Origin: Clostridium_AI sp964409685
GTDB taxonomy: Bacteria; Bacillota; Clostridia; Lachnospirales; Lachnospiraceae
DNA length: 64,000 bases
Reading direction: 5' to 3'
Assembly (NCBI GenBank): GCA_964409685.1
Contig: CAYPEJ010000004.1
Location: 115,278 to 179,277 of the forward strand
In this document: piece after piece, positions 44,801 through 53,345 of the stretch
How the letters are laid out: each line of letters begins with the position of its first letter
Numbering within the stretch: the first letter of the stretch is position 1
The notes under the pieces: generated by a model
What the model was told of the DNA's origin: nothing
Database searches by the model: none
What the model saw: only the letters and a program-made list of their open reading frames with translations
Translations under genes and position numbers: made by a program

Positions 44801-44866
44801 GTGCGAGGAAAAATTATAATTGATGGAAACGTGGTGATTACATTCTTTTATGGACTGTGGGAGTAG
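44801..44866 (+). CDS. Possible 21-residue micro-ORF
   Basis: GTG start 9 bp after AGAAGGAGG; the peptide reads MRGKIIIDGNVVITFFYGLWE. It lies 94 bp before an XRE regulator, a position where signal or leader peptides can occur. The same ribosome site could serve a 7-codon ATG frame at 44796. Evidence is limited to spacing. Confidence 0.25.
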   Translation: MRGKIIIDGNVVITFFYGLWE

Positions 44867-44960
44867 GAGAACAGAATGCAATTTTACTTATGAAATATTA
44901 GGGCAAAATGAATGACAGATGAGGAAAAGAAATAGGCTTTATGATTAGGAGGGTGAGTTT

Positions 44961-45284
44961 TTGGAGGATATATATGTACAGGCGGGGAAACGCATTAGAG
45001 AGCTACGGGAAAAAGGCAGATATACGAGAGAACAGTTTGCTGAGATTGCAAATATTTCTCCGAAATTTTTATATGAAATTGAAACAGGACAAAAGGGATT
45101 TTCAGCAAGCACATTATTTCATATTTCGAAGGGACTTGGTATATCCTGTGAATACATACTGACAGGAGCGGTAGCTAATGAAACAACTTTACTTGATTCC
45201 ATTAATCTATTTAGCGAATCTGAAAAACTAATTTTAAATCAGATTTTGCAACTGATGATAGAATTAAAGCTATTGTCCGTTTAA
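44961..45284 (+). CDS. XRE-family transcriptional regulator
   Basis: A 107-residue protein with an N-terminal Cro/C1-type HTH (AGKRIRELREKGRYTREQFAEIANISPKFLYEIETGQKGFSASTL, about residues 8-53) and a short helical tail. The TTG start follows GGAGGG. It is the first gene of a co-directional set with a chemoreceptor, an acyl ligase and a KAS III-like gene, 114 bp before the next start, and may control that set. Confidence 0.85.
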   Translation: MEDIYVQAGKRIRELREKGRYTREQFAEIANISPKFLYEIETGQKGFSASTLFHISKGLGISCEYILTGAVANETTLLDSINLFSESEKLILNQILQLMIELKLLSV

Positions 45285-45398
45285 GAAGAAAGGAGTGTAG
45301 TCGCACCACATATAAGAATACAAGTTCAATTTTGGACAGTAAGAGTAGAAATGTAACATGTATTTAGTTTAATGAGATATTAATTTTAGGAGGAATTT

Positions 45399-46886
45399 AT
45401 GAATCTTACCAATATACAGACCAGAAGAGCAAATAGTGTGATGTATTTTAGTATCCTGATACTAAGTATAATAATGATTTTATCCAATATAGGAATTCTG
45501 TTAAGTGGGATAGAACAAACAAAATGCATTATTCATATTAGCATGCAGTTGGTATGTAATATTTTTACGACATTATGTTATTTCTTTTATACAGATGAGA
45601 CAAAGAAAAAGTACTTTTTATGTGTCATATGCTTTGCAATGACTACTGCGGGAAGTATGACGGCAGGTATTACAGATACATATTCTCTTGGATTTGCCAT
45701 TATTATTGCCAGTATTGCATATGTAAACCTCCAATTTACTGTAACATTGGAGATTTTGACCTTTCTGACTTATTTGGCAGAAGTACTATATTTGCAATTG
45801 GTTAAGAAAGAGGCTATTTCGCTTATTCCGATCGTTATAATATTTGCAGGAACCGCGATAATCTGTCTAATTAGTACGTTGGTTATTTTGTTACTAGAGA
45901 AAGCAGAGAAAGAAAACAGAAGTCGCCTTCTTGAACAAGTTGAAGAACAACAGTTGATTGTAGATGAAATTACAAGCATGACAAATGAAGTTTCAGAAAT
46001 TTTTGAAAAATTAGTGGAACATTTGAACGTCATTCAGGAACAGTCAGAAGTAAATAAGACATCTATGACAAATTTGTCTAAAATTATGGAAAGCACAGCA
46101 ACTCAGCTACAAAATCAAGTACAGTCCACAGAAAAAATACAAGATATGATTACGGAAACGGTAGGACGGGCAGAAGATATAAAAGTAATGGCAGATTCGG
46201 TTCAAAAGAATGTAGATGTCGGCATTGAAGTTTCCCTTATTGCAAAGAAACATTCTGATAAGGTGAATGAACATACGAAAGAAATGACAAGTACTATGCA
46301 GGTATTATCAGAAAAAGTAAAAGATGTGTCATCTATTGTTCAGACTATTTTGAAAATTTCCAGGGAGACGAATCTTTTGGCTCTAAATGCATCTATTGAG
46401 GCAGCAAGAGCTGGAGAGGCAGGGAAAGGATTTGCAGTTGTAGCGGAACAAATCCGTATATTATCAGAGAATACAGGAGTATCGACTAATCAGATTTCGG
46501 CGATTATTAATGAGTTAGTCGAAGCAACAGAAAAAATGTTTTCCATTTTAAATGAATCAGTAGCAAATATAGAGATTCAGAGTGAAAAAATGGAGAATGT
46601 AAACGAAAATTTTAGAACAACTGGTGAGAATATTACAACCTTATTAAAACATCTGATAGGAATACCTAATAATATTCATGCGATTTGTGACTCGAATCAG
46701 AACATTGTAAATGAAATCAGTCAGCTGTCTGCTACTACGGAAGAGGTATCAGCAGTTGCACAAGAAGGACTTGGAATGAGTGACACCATTCGTGGGCACA
46801 TTTATGATTTTGGACAATTGATTACTTATATTCATAATCGGATCAAGGTCTTAAAAAATACAGTACAAAGAGGAAAAGATGAATAA
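45399..46886 (+). CDS. Methyl-accepting chemotaxis protein with a purely membrane sensor part
   Basis: A 495-residue chemoreceptor. Residues 14-170 form about six hydrophobic segments with only short loops, so there is no extracellular ligand domain; sensing would be in the membrane or cytosol. The signalling hairpin tip has SRETNLLALNASIEAARAGEAGKGFAVVAEQ. No clear HAMP domain is seen between membrane and coiled coil. AGGAGG precedes the ATG. It is 38 bp upstream of the acyl ligase gene, unusual company for a chemoreceptor. Confidence 0.88.
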   Translation: MNLTNIQTRRANSVMYFSILILSIIMILSNIGILLSGIEQTKCIIHISMQLVCNIFTTLCYFFYTDETKKKYFLCVICFAMTTAGSMTAGITDTYSLGFAIIIASIAYVNLQFTVTLEILTFLTYLAEVLYLQLVKKEAISLIPIVIIFAGTAIICLISTLVILLLEKAEKENRSRLLEQVEEQQLIVDEITSMTNEVSEIFEKLVEHLNVIQEQSEVNKTSMTNLSKIMESTATQLQNQVQSTEKIQDMITETVGRAEDIKVMADSVQKNVDVGIEVSLIAKKHSDKVNEHTKEMTSTMQVLSEKVKDVSSIVQTILKISRETNLLALNASIEAARAGEAGKGFAVVAEQIRILSENTGVSTNQISAIINELVEATEKMFSILNESVANIEIQSEKMENVNENFRTTGENITTLLKHLIGIPNNIHAICDSNQNIVNEISQLSATTEEVSAVAQEGLGMSDTIRGHIYDFGQLITYIHNRIKVLKNTVQRGKDE

Positions 46887-46924
46887 GAGATTGTCAGCTA
46901 GAAAAGAGCTAGAAAGGAGTACCT

Positions 46925-48490
46925 ATGAAAAGACAAACATTAGGAACTGTATTAAGTGAAGCTAGTGAGGCAAATCCAGACCATGCAATAATCTATGACT
47001 TTATAAATGACAAAGTGATTACATATGGTGAATTTACGAACAAGGTAAGAGGTATTTCGAGAGGACTGCTGGAAAAAGGTATAAAAAAGGGAGATTCTAT
47101 TGGAATTTTATCTTATAACAATAAAGAATGGATGGAAATGTTTTTTGCCATTTGTAGTATCGGTGCAATAGCAGTTCTTTTAAATACAGAACAAAGCAAG
47201 GAGGAGTTGCTTTATGCCATTAAATTTGCTGATGTTAAGTTATTATTTGTAACGGATATTTTATATGAAAAGATTGCAGATGGTGAAATTGAAAAGTTAC
47301 AGGGAATTTATCAGATGCCATCTAATGATTGGGAGCAGGAGGTTTTACAAGAATTGATTGCCTTAGGAGAGAAAGTGCCTAATCAAATATTGGAGGAAAC
47401 TATAGAGGAGGTGGATGAGCAGGACGTAGCAGTCATTCAGTTTACCTCTGGAACGACTGGAATGCCAAAGGCAGTTCAGATTACACATAAAAGCATTTGT
47501 TTTAATGCAATGGTTGCAAGTCAGGATTTGCAATATTCGAAGAAAGATATTATTTTGTTGGGAGCTCCATTGTACCATGTGTTGGGATATGTTGGAAGTG
47601 CATTGGCTGCTATTGTAGCAGGTGCAGGCATTTGCTTGATAAAGAAGTTTAAAACCATGATTGCACTTAAGGCAATACAAGAACTGAAGTGTACAAGTTT
47701 TCATGGAGTTCCAGTAATGTACCAATATTTAGTCAGTGAGTGTGAAAAATTTGATTTATCCAGTTTGAAAAAAGGGCTGATAGCAGGTGCAATAAGTTCA
47801 GAGTTATTAGTAGATCAAGTTTTTAAAAAGCTAAAAATACATCAGCTTGTGAATCACTATGGTCAGACAGAAAGCCTAATAATTGGAGTTAAAAATTTGT
47901 ATGCGGGAAATTATGAAGATGTAACAGGTTTTCGTATGAAACCTTGGGTACTATTTGAAATTACAGATTTTAACGGAAATAAAATAACAAAGGAAAATCA
48001 AGTAGGAAATCTTATAATAAAAACACCAAGTCTTATGAAAGGTTACTACAAAAATGAAAAATTAACACAAATGGTAATACAAGACAATTGGTATAAGACA
48101 GGAGATTTGGCACAATACAATGAAGATGGTACAATCCGAATCGAAGGAAGGGGAGACGATATTATAAATCGGGGCGGTGAAAATGTCTCTGCTTTTGAAA
48201 TCAAAAAGAAACTTATGGAGTTTCCAGCTGTAAAGGATGTAGCTGTCTTCGGAGTTCCCGATGAGGTATATGGGGAAGTAGTTGCGGTATGTATACAGCT
48301 TGTGGAAGAAAACACAAGCAGTGAAAGGGAAATGATGCAGTACATGGAAGAAAGATTTCCGAGGATAGAAGTACCAAAATATCTAAAGATTGTCGAAAAG
48401 CTGCCTTATAATGCAGTAGGCAAATTACAGAAGGACAAACTGCTGGAGCTTTTGGATATAAAGGAGAATTTTAAGGAGGAAATCAAATGA
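46925..48490 (+). CDS. AMP-forming acyl-CoA/acid ligase
   Basis: A 521-residue ANL-superfamily ligase that activates a carboxylic acid as acyl-AMP. Motifs: FTSGTTGMPKAVQITH (P-loop), YHVLGY, HYGQTES, YKTGDLAQYNEDG, GRGDDIINRGGENVSAFEI, and the catalytic Lys in YNAVGKLQKDK. GAAAGGAG precedes the ATG. It is clearly related to the ligase at 53450. Its stop overlaps the KAS III-like start by 4 bp (ATGA), so its product may be handed directly to that protein. The acid used is unknown. Confidence 0.9.
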   Translation: MKRQTLGTVLSEASEANPDHAIIYDFINDKVITYGEFTNKVRGISRGLLEKGIKKGDSIGILSYNNKEWMEMFFAICSIGAIAVLLNTEQSKEELLYAIKFADVKLLFVTDILYEKIADGEIEKLQGIYQMPSNDWEQEVLQELIALGEKVPNQILEETIEEVDEQDVAVIQFTSGTTGMPKAVQITHKSICFNAMVASQDLQYSKKDIILLGAPLYHVLGYVGSALAAIVAGAGICLIKKFKTMIALKAIQELKCTSFHGVPVMYQYLVSECEKFDLSSLKKGLIAGAISSELLVDQVFKKLKIHQLVNHYGQTESLIIGVKNLYAGNYEDVTGFRMKPWVLFEITDFNGNKITKENQVGNLIIKTPSLMKGYYKNEKLTQMVIQDNWYKTGDLAQYNEDGTIRIEGRGDDIINRGGENVSAFEIKKKLMEFPAVKDVAVFGVPDEVYGEVVAVCIQLVEENTSSEREMMQYMEERFPRIEVPKYLKIVEKLPYNAVGKLQKDKLLELLDIKENFKEEIK

Positions 48491-49494
48491 ACGAAAATAT
48501 TCGAATAGAAGGAATTGCATTTTATCATCCAGATAAACTGGTGGATAATGATTATTACATTCAACATTTTAGAAAACAGGGAAAAGATGTGAAACACTTA
48601 TTGGAAGATGTATTTGGCAGGAAGAAACGCTATGTCATCGACAACAGCAATAAGAAAATCAATGAATGCGAGAATGCTTTAACTATGCAGATTGCAGCTT
48701 CAAAAAAGGTATTAGAAAAATGCAATCTACAAGGAAAAGATATTGATGGAATTATTTTGGCAAGTCAATTAAATGAATATATTGCACCACCAAGTTCAAC
48801 TTTTATACATGCAGCAATTGATGCACCTCAGCACTGTTTCTGTTACGATCTTAATATGAATTGCATCGGAATGATAGAGGCAATCCAGCAGGCATCGTAT
48901 TATATGAATGAAAATCGTAAAATTAAAAATATTCTTATTGTAACTGGCGATTATATAAATGATATCCTCGATAAGGAAGAGGAACGACTTTATGGCGTAT
49001 TTGGAGAATCAGGATGTGCCCTCATTGTGTCAAGATGTGATTCTGAAAGTGGAATTATAGCTAAAGAGAGTTTTATTCATAATCAGGTAAATGAATTTTT
49101 TATTGCACCACAAAATGGAATGTCAAATGTACTTAATTGTGAGGGGAAGAATTTCCTCCTTATACAAGTTGGGAATGGAAAATTTGATTTGGACGTTGTT
49201 GTTCAAAAGATATTTCAAATGCTAGAAGAGAATCATGTAACACTGGAACAGATAAAAGCGTTTTGTTTTAGTCAATATTCAAAACGAAATATGCAACGAT
49301 TATGTGAATTATTGGGTGTCACTATGGATCGATGCCCATATGTGGGAGACAAATATGGTTATACATTATCCAGTAGTCCTTTCGTTGCATTAGAATCGTG
49401 GATTCAGCAAGGAAAAATAAAGCGGGGAGATTATATTCTAATCTGGTCAGTCGCTGTTGGAATTCAGTATTCAATTATGCTATTGAAATACTAA
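48487..49494 (+). CDS. KAS III-like (FabH fold) protein with altered catalytic triad
   Basis: A 335-residue thiolase-fold protein. The first half has the FabH pattern RKKRYVIDN and ILASQLNEYIAPPSSTFIHAAI, with the active Cys at C126 (DLNMNCIGMIEA). The usual His (HQAN) is S262 in FCFSQYSKRN, and the usual Asn (GNTSAAS) is Y292 in KYGYTLSSSP. Decarboxylative condensation by the standard mechanism is thus unlikely; an acyltransferase or a subunit role is more probable. It overlaps the ligase gene, and the pairing recalls PqsA with PqsD-type signal synthesis. No FabD, ACP or other lipid genes are near. Confidence 0.75.
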   Translation: MNENIRIEGIAFYHPDKLVDNDYYIQHFRKQGKDVKHLLEDVFGRKKRYVIDNSNKKINECENALTMQIAASKKVLEKCNLQGKDIDGIILASQLNEYIAPPSSTFIHAAIDAPQHCFCYDLNMNCIGMIEAIQQASYYMNENRKIKNILIVTGDYINDILDKEEERLYGVFGESGCALIVSRCDSESGIIAKESFIHNQVNEFFIAPQNGMSNVLNCEGKNFLLIQVGNGKFDLDVVVQKIFQMLEENHVTLEQIKAFCFSQYSKRNMQRLCELLGVTMDRCPYVGDKYGYTLSSSPFVALESWIQQGKIKRGDYILIWSVAVGIQYSIMLLKY

Positions 49495-49560
49495 ATTTCT
49501 AAACAACCTTAGAAATCAAGTCTAGCACAAAGGCGTGCAGAACTCCAAATAATTTATAGG

Positions 49561-49610
49561 AAACTAGTCTAGTGACTTTTAAAGTAATAAAGCTCACTAG
49601 GCTAGTTTTA
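49561..49610 (+). terminator. Terminator of the XRE/chemoreceptor/ligase/KAS operon
   Basis: AACTAG-CTAGTGA pairs with TCACTAG-CTAGTT (one mismatch), with an 18-nt loop, followed by TTTA. The rest of 49495-49827 is AT-rich and shows nothing else I can name. Confidence 0.75.
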
Positions 49611-49827
49611 TGCTAATTTTCGATACAGAAGAATTACATATTAATACGTGAAATTATCAAGCTATTGGATTATACATTGTATTCAAAACTACTTTATTAT
49701 GTTATAATACTGCCATTAAGCAGGTTTTGGGTAAAACGCTTACAATATTATAAAAGATAAATATTTCATACATTATAATTTAAAATTAGTAATAGAAAAA
49801 ATTCTAATAAGAAAGGGAACAATATTA

Positions 49828-51936
49828 TTGAGTTATTTAGATGAAATAAGAGAAGATAATGAATTAGTCCAAGAACGATACGAACTTGCCATGGAGCGCA
49901 TTCAAACATTATTAGATGAGGAAGAAGATTCTTGGCTCTACCAAAAAGAAAATGCATCCTATTTTGCATACTTTAAAACTGTAAAAGAATTTTTGCAATC
50001 TATCGCACATGCGTATGAACTTGTAAAAAGTGGAAAAATCAAAACCATGACAATTGAAGACTTAGCACAATTAAATCACAACCTATACAGTTGTATCACA
50101 GGTGAAGGCGTGGACGGCTTAACCTATGCCAACAGCTTTACCAATCCCCAGTACGCTGTAAAAGAACTAGGCAAAAAAGATGGAAAACTACTAAGCTTTG
50201 TATTCACTGAATTGACAGGGCTTATTTCCTATGCATTTTCACAAAGACTATTAGACATTACAATCGGAATCGAATTATTCTTAGAAATATTTGGTTACTA
50301 CAATAACCACGACGACAACACCTACAAAGATGCAAAATCAGCCGTTTACTACTACGTAAGCGATTATAGCGACATCCGCATGGAAACTAGAATCCGTGAA
50401 TTAGTAGACCCATCCATGAGCTTCGTAGCAGAAATTATTCAAAATGAAGACCTATCTGATTTACGCTATCTATACTTATTCGGCGAGTACATCGGTAAAA
50501 ATGAAATTGAAGTAGCCAAATACTTAAACAGTATGTCACAAGAAGAAATCGACAAAATTGCATCCACTTACACAGAAGGATTCCGCACAGGCTTTATCAA
50601 TAATAAACTAGACCTATCCACCAAATCTGTAGTAAACATTCGTTATAACATCGGTTTTGAACGAATCCTAAAAAGTGCAATTGTTCAATTTGAGCAAATG
50701 GGACTAAAACCAACCATTTACAGTGCAGCCAAAAGCAGCATCCACAAAAAAAGACATTTAAAAATTGGATACACATCCACTTTCCCAAATCCACAGTTTG
50801 ACTACGATCACCGTTTCGACAACGGATTATACGTAGACAAAGGCTTTATCGAGCGTAAACTAACTACACTACGCATGGCATACGAAAAATACGCCGATTT
50901 AGCCAAACAATACGCAGGTCCAACCCTAATAGAAGTATTCGGTGAAAAACCATTTGAACCAGTGGAAAAAGAAGAAGCTATCGTCCTATCCGAAAAACAG
51001 CAAAAACTAATCTTACACTATGAAAGAGAAGCTAATCTTATCACCAACGAATTTATCTCAGGCGATGAGACCAGCTTTACTATCATAGCCTTCCCAATCC
51101 CAGAGATAGGGAGAGACTTTCAAGCCATTTTTCAGGAAACTATAAAAGTCAACACCCTAGACATCGATACGTATCGCCAAATGCAACAAACTATGATCGA
51201 TACTCTGGACCAAGGCGATTACGTCCATGTAGTAGGTGAAAATGGCAACCAAACCGACATAAAAGTTAAACTAGCCCAGTTAAACGACCCAACGAAGGAA
51301 ACCTTATTTGAAAACTGCCTAGCCGATGTCAATATCCCCGTAGGCGAAGTTTTCACCTCCCCACAACTAACTGGCACCAAAGGAAAACTCCACCTATGTC
51401 GCATTTTCCTAAACGGTCTAGAATACAAAGAACTTACCCTAGAATTCGAAGACGGCATGGTAACCCAATACAACTGCGCCAACTTCGACGATCCTGCCAA
51501 AAACAAAAAATACATCGAAGACAACCTACTATGCCAACACAAAAGTCTTCCAATCGGCGAATTCGCCATTGGCACCAACACCACCGCCTACAAAATGGCC
51601 CAAAAATACGGCATCCAAGCCCTATTGCCAATCCTAATCGCCGAAAAAACAGGTCCTCACTTCGCCATTGGAGACACCTGCTATAAAATGAGCGAAGACC
51701 ACAAAGTTTATAACCCCGACGGCAAAGAAATCATCGCCCGTGACAACGAGCGTTCTTTGCTCCGCAAAACAAACCCAGACCAAGCCTACTTCAACTGCCA
51801 CACCGACATCACCATCCCATACGACGAACTACGTGAAATCAGTGTCATCAAAAAGAACGGCGAAAAAATAGTGATTATATCCCACGGCGAATTCATCCTA
51901 CCTGGAACCGAAGAATTAAACAAAGCACTAAACTAA
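49828..51936 (+). CDS. M29-type (AmpS/PepS) aminopeptidase with N-terminal extension
   Basis: A 702-residue protein. The C-terminal ~400 residues match thermophilic M29 metallo-aminopeptidases: IPVGEVFTSPQLTGTKGKLHL, GEFAIGTNTTAYKMAQKYG, KTGPHFAIGDTCY and FNCHTDITIPYDEL carry the metal-binding Glu, His and Asp. The ~290-residue N-terminal part is helical and not part of classic AmpS. The start is TTG after AAAGGG. The last kilobase uses many C-ending codons, unlike neighbours. Single-gene transcript with a terminator at 51971. Confidence 0.82.
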   Translation: MSYLDEIREDNELVQERYELAMERIQTLLDEEEDSWLYQKENASYFAYFKTVKEFLQSIAHAYELVKSGKIKTMTIEDLAQLNHNLYSCITGEGVDGLTYANSFTNPQYAVKELGKKDGKLLSFVFTELTGLISYAFSQRLLDITIGIELFLEIFGYYNNHDDNTYKDAKSAVYYYVSDYSDIRMETRIRELVDPSMSFVAEIIQNEDLSDLRYLYLFGEYIGKNEIEVAKYLNSMSQEEIDKIASTYTEGFRTGFINNKLDLSTKSVVNIRYNIGFERILKSAIVQFEQMGLKPTIYSAAKSSIHKKRHLKIGYTSTFPNPQFDYDHRFDNGLYVDKGFIERKLTTLRMAYEKYADLAKQYAGPTLIEVFGEKPFEPVEKEEAIVLSEKQQKLILHYEREANLITNEFISGDETSFTIIAFPIPEIGRDFQAIFQETIKVNTLDIDTYRQMQQTMIDTLDQGDYVHVVGENGNQTDIKVKLAQLNDPTKETLFENCLADVNIPVGEVFTSPQLTGTKGKLHLCRIFLNGLEYKELTLEFEDGMVTQYNCANFDDPAKNKKYIEDNLLCQHKSLPIGEFAIGTNTTAYKMAQKYGIQALLPILIAEKTGPHFAIGDTCYKMSEDHKVYNPDGKEIIARDNERSLLRKTNPDQAYFNCHTDITIPYDELREISVIKKNGEKIVIISHGEFILPGTEELNKALN

Positions 51937-51970
51937 AATAGAAATTAAAATATCATAGCATTATAACGTA

Positions 51971-52013
51971 AAAACAGCAGGTAGCCTCCAAAAACGACGC
52001 TACCAGCTGTTTT
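51971..52013 (+). terminator. Terminator of the aminopeptidase gene
   Basis: AAAACAGC-GGTAGC pairs with GCTACC-GCTGTTTT (one A/A mismatch) around a 13-nt loop, and the 3' arm ends in T. Confidence 0.85.
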
Positions 52014-52044
52014 ATTACCTACCGTCAATCACAAAATTCCAAAA

Positions 52045-52155
52045 GCAAACTATATTCTCTTGTGTCGCCTTTTAAACTCTCTGTTCATCGACATCAGGTT
52101 TCAATAAATGTAAGATCAGAGAGTTTAACGAAGAAAGCAAGAGGATATAGTTTGC
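52045..52155 (-). repeat. Long two-tier stem-loop upstream of purE (copy 1)
   Basis: An 18-bp outer stem (52045-52062 with 52138-52155, one G-U) and a 12-bp inner stem enclose a 33-nt loop. Read on the minus strand it is homologous to the element at 52745-52853: the internal loop carries CTTCG on one side and AAGGCG on the other, and the apical loop ends TGAA. It could be a structured RNA, or a small mobile repeat. Confidence 0.75.
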
Positions 52156-52164
52156 GCCCAGGGG

Positions 52165-52193
52165 TTACATTTGTCGTTTCGCTATGCTATAAT
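52165..52193 (+). promoter_or_regulatory. purE promoter
   Basis: TTACAT (52165-52170), a 17-bp spacer and TATAAT (52188-52193). It starts just right of the stem-loop copy 1, 35 bp before the purE ATG. Confidence 0.7.
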
Positions 52194-52227
52194 TAACCTG
52201 ATTAAAAAACAGTTAGGAGAATAAATC

Positions 52228-52740
52228 ATGTCTAAAGTAGGAATTCTTATGGGAAGCGACTCAGATCTTCCAATTATGAAAAAAGCAGCAGAAATGTTAG
52301 AACAATTTGGTATCGAATATGAAATGACAGTAATTTCAGCACATAGAATGCCAGAAATCTTCGTAGACTACGCAAAAAGTGCAGAGGATAAAGGAATTGA
52401 TGTGATTATCGCTGGTGCTGGTGGAGCTGCTCATTTACCAGGAATGTGCGCTGCAATTTACAAATTGCCAGTTATTGGTGTTCCAATACATACAAAGTCT
52501 TTAGGTGGAGTAGATTCTCTTTATTCCATCGTGCAAATGCCTTCTGGTATTCCAGTTGCAACAGTTGCAATTAATGGTGCAGCCAATGCAGCAATTTTGG
52601 CAGCAGAGATGCTTTCTATTGGAGATAAGGATTTGAGAAAGAAAGTGAAAGACTACTGTGCTGGATTAAAGGATCAAGTTGTGGCAAAGGCTGAAAAACT
52701 TGAGAAATTAGGATATGAGGAATATTTAGGACAGATGTAG
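52228..52740 (+). CDS. purE: N5-carboxyaminoimidazole ribonucleotide mutase
   Basis: Catalyses the N5-CAIR to CAIR step of purine synthesis (class I type). The 170-residue protein shows GILMGSDSDLPIM, SAHRMPE with the catalytic His, GAGGAAHLPGM and PVIGVPIHTKSLGGVDSL. TTAGGAGAATA precedes the ATG. purK is not adjacent; the next purine gene (purM) is 2.6 kb away behind an acyl ligase. The transcript likely ends in stem-loop copy 2. Confidence 0.97.
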   Translation: MSKVGILMGSDSDLPIMKKAAEMLEQFGIEYEMTVISAHRMPEIFVDYAKSAEDKGIDVIIAGAGGAAHLPGMCAAIYKLPVIGVPIHTKSLGGVDSLYSIVQMPSGIPVATVAINGAANAAILAAEMLSIGDKDLRKKVKDYCAGLKDQVVAKAEKLEKLGYEEYLGQM

Positions 52741-52744
52741 TGAC

Positions 52745-52853
52745 AAAAAAAGCATCCCCTTACTTGCTTCGTTAAAGTTTCTGATTTATGTGTTTGCATG
52801 TTGGAATGTGTGAACAGAAACTTTAAAAGGCGCAGTAAGGGGATACTTTTTTT
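52745..52853 (+). terminator. Two-tier stem-loop after purE (copy 2), probable terminator
   Basis: The 20-bp outer stem (52745-52764 with 52834-52853, one mismatch) ends in seven Ts, so it can terminate purE. A perfect 12-bp inner stem (52772-52783 with 52815-52826) is separated from it by a 7/7 internal loop with CTTCG and AAGGCG. A 31-nt apical loop ends TGAA. It is homologous to copy 1 in reverse orientation. It is far larger than a normal terminator. Confidence 0.8.
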
Positions 52854-53143
52854 GCTTGTAGTTTTGTGTGGGGGATTGGAGGGACTGGATTGATGAAGTG
52901 AGGTGTGGGGGGAAGTTTTTTGTTGTAATTTTGACATTAGATGGTGGAATTTTGACATGTGGGGGCGTGGAGGGGGAGTTGGGTGTAAAATAGGATTGTG
53001 TTTGAGGGAGTTACATACTCGAGTTATTTGTTTTGGTTTGTTTGATTTGGCGAGTGAGGTGGAAGTGGTGGTCTTTGCTTTATTGGACTTAATTTTGAAA
53101 TGTATAAGTTATTTTTAATGGAAGTTTATATAAGAATTTGTAG

Positions 53144-53179
53144 AGAGTTGTGCATTTGGATAAAGTGCACAACTCTTTT
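53144..53179 (+). terminator. Orphan terminator
   Basis: A perfect 11-bp stem AGAGTTGTGCA/TGCACAACTCT with an 11-nt loop and TTTT. It has no recognisable gene upstream after purE, so a non-coding transcript may end here. Confidence 0.75.
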
Positions 53180-53345
53180 GTGTATTTTGATGGAGGAAAA
53201 ATGAGGAATTGGAAAAAGTATATTTAAAATGCTCTTAATTTTACATTCATACCATAAATTGGGACGAGTGGGATGGGACGTGATATAATCTAGTTAAATC
53301 AAATAAAACAAATAAAAAACAAGTAAATGTAAATGAATAGTACAG

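Larger units (their letters stand above)
44485..44960. other. Gene-poor stretch between leuD and the XRE operon
   Basis: 476 bp. It holds two terminators (44494-44530 and 44569-44614) and a possible micro-ORF region: AGAAGGAGG at 44783-44791 followed by either ATG at 44796 (7 codons) or GTG at 44801 (21 codons to 44866). Nothing else is recognisable. Confidence 0.5.

Noticed and set aside
44941..45162. 73-residue frame overlapping the XRE gene
   Set aside because: It is a shifted reading of the HTH coding region; the XRE frame has clear family residues.
52903..53118. 71-residue frame in the G-rich tract
   Set aside because: Trp/Gly/Cys-rich composition follows from the G runs; no ribosome site precedes it.
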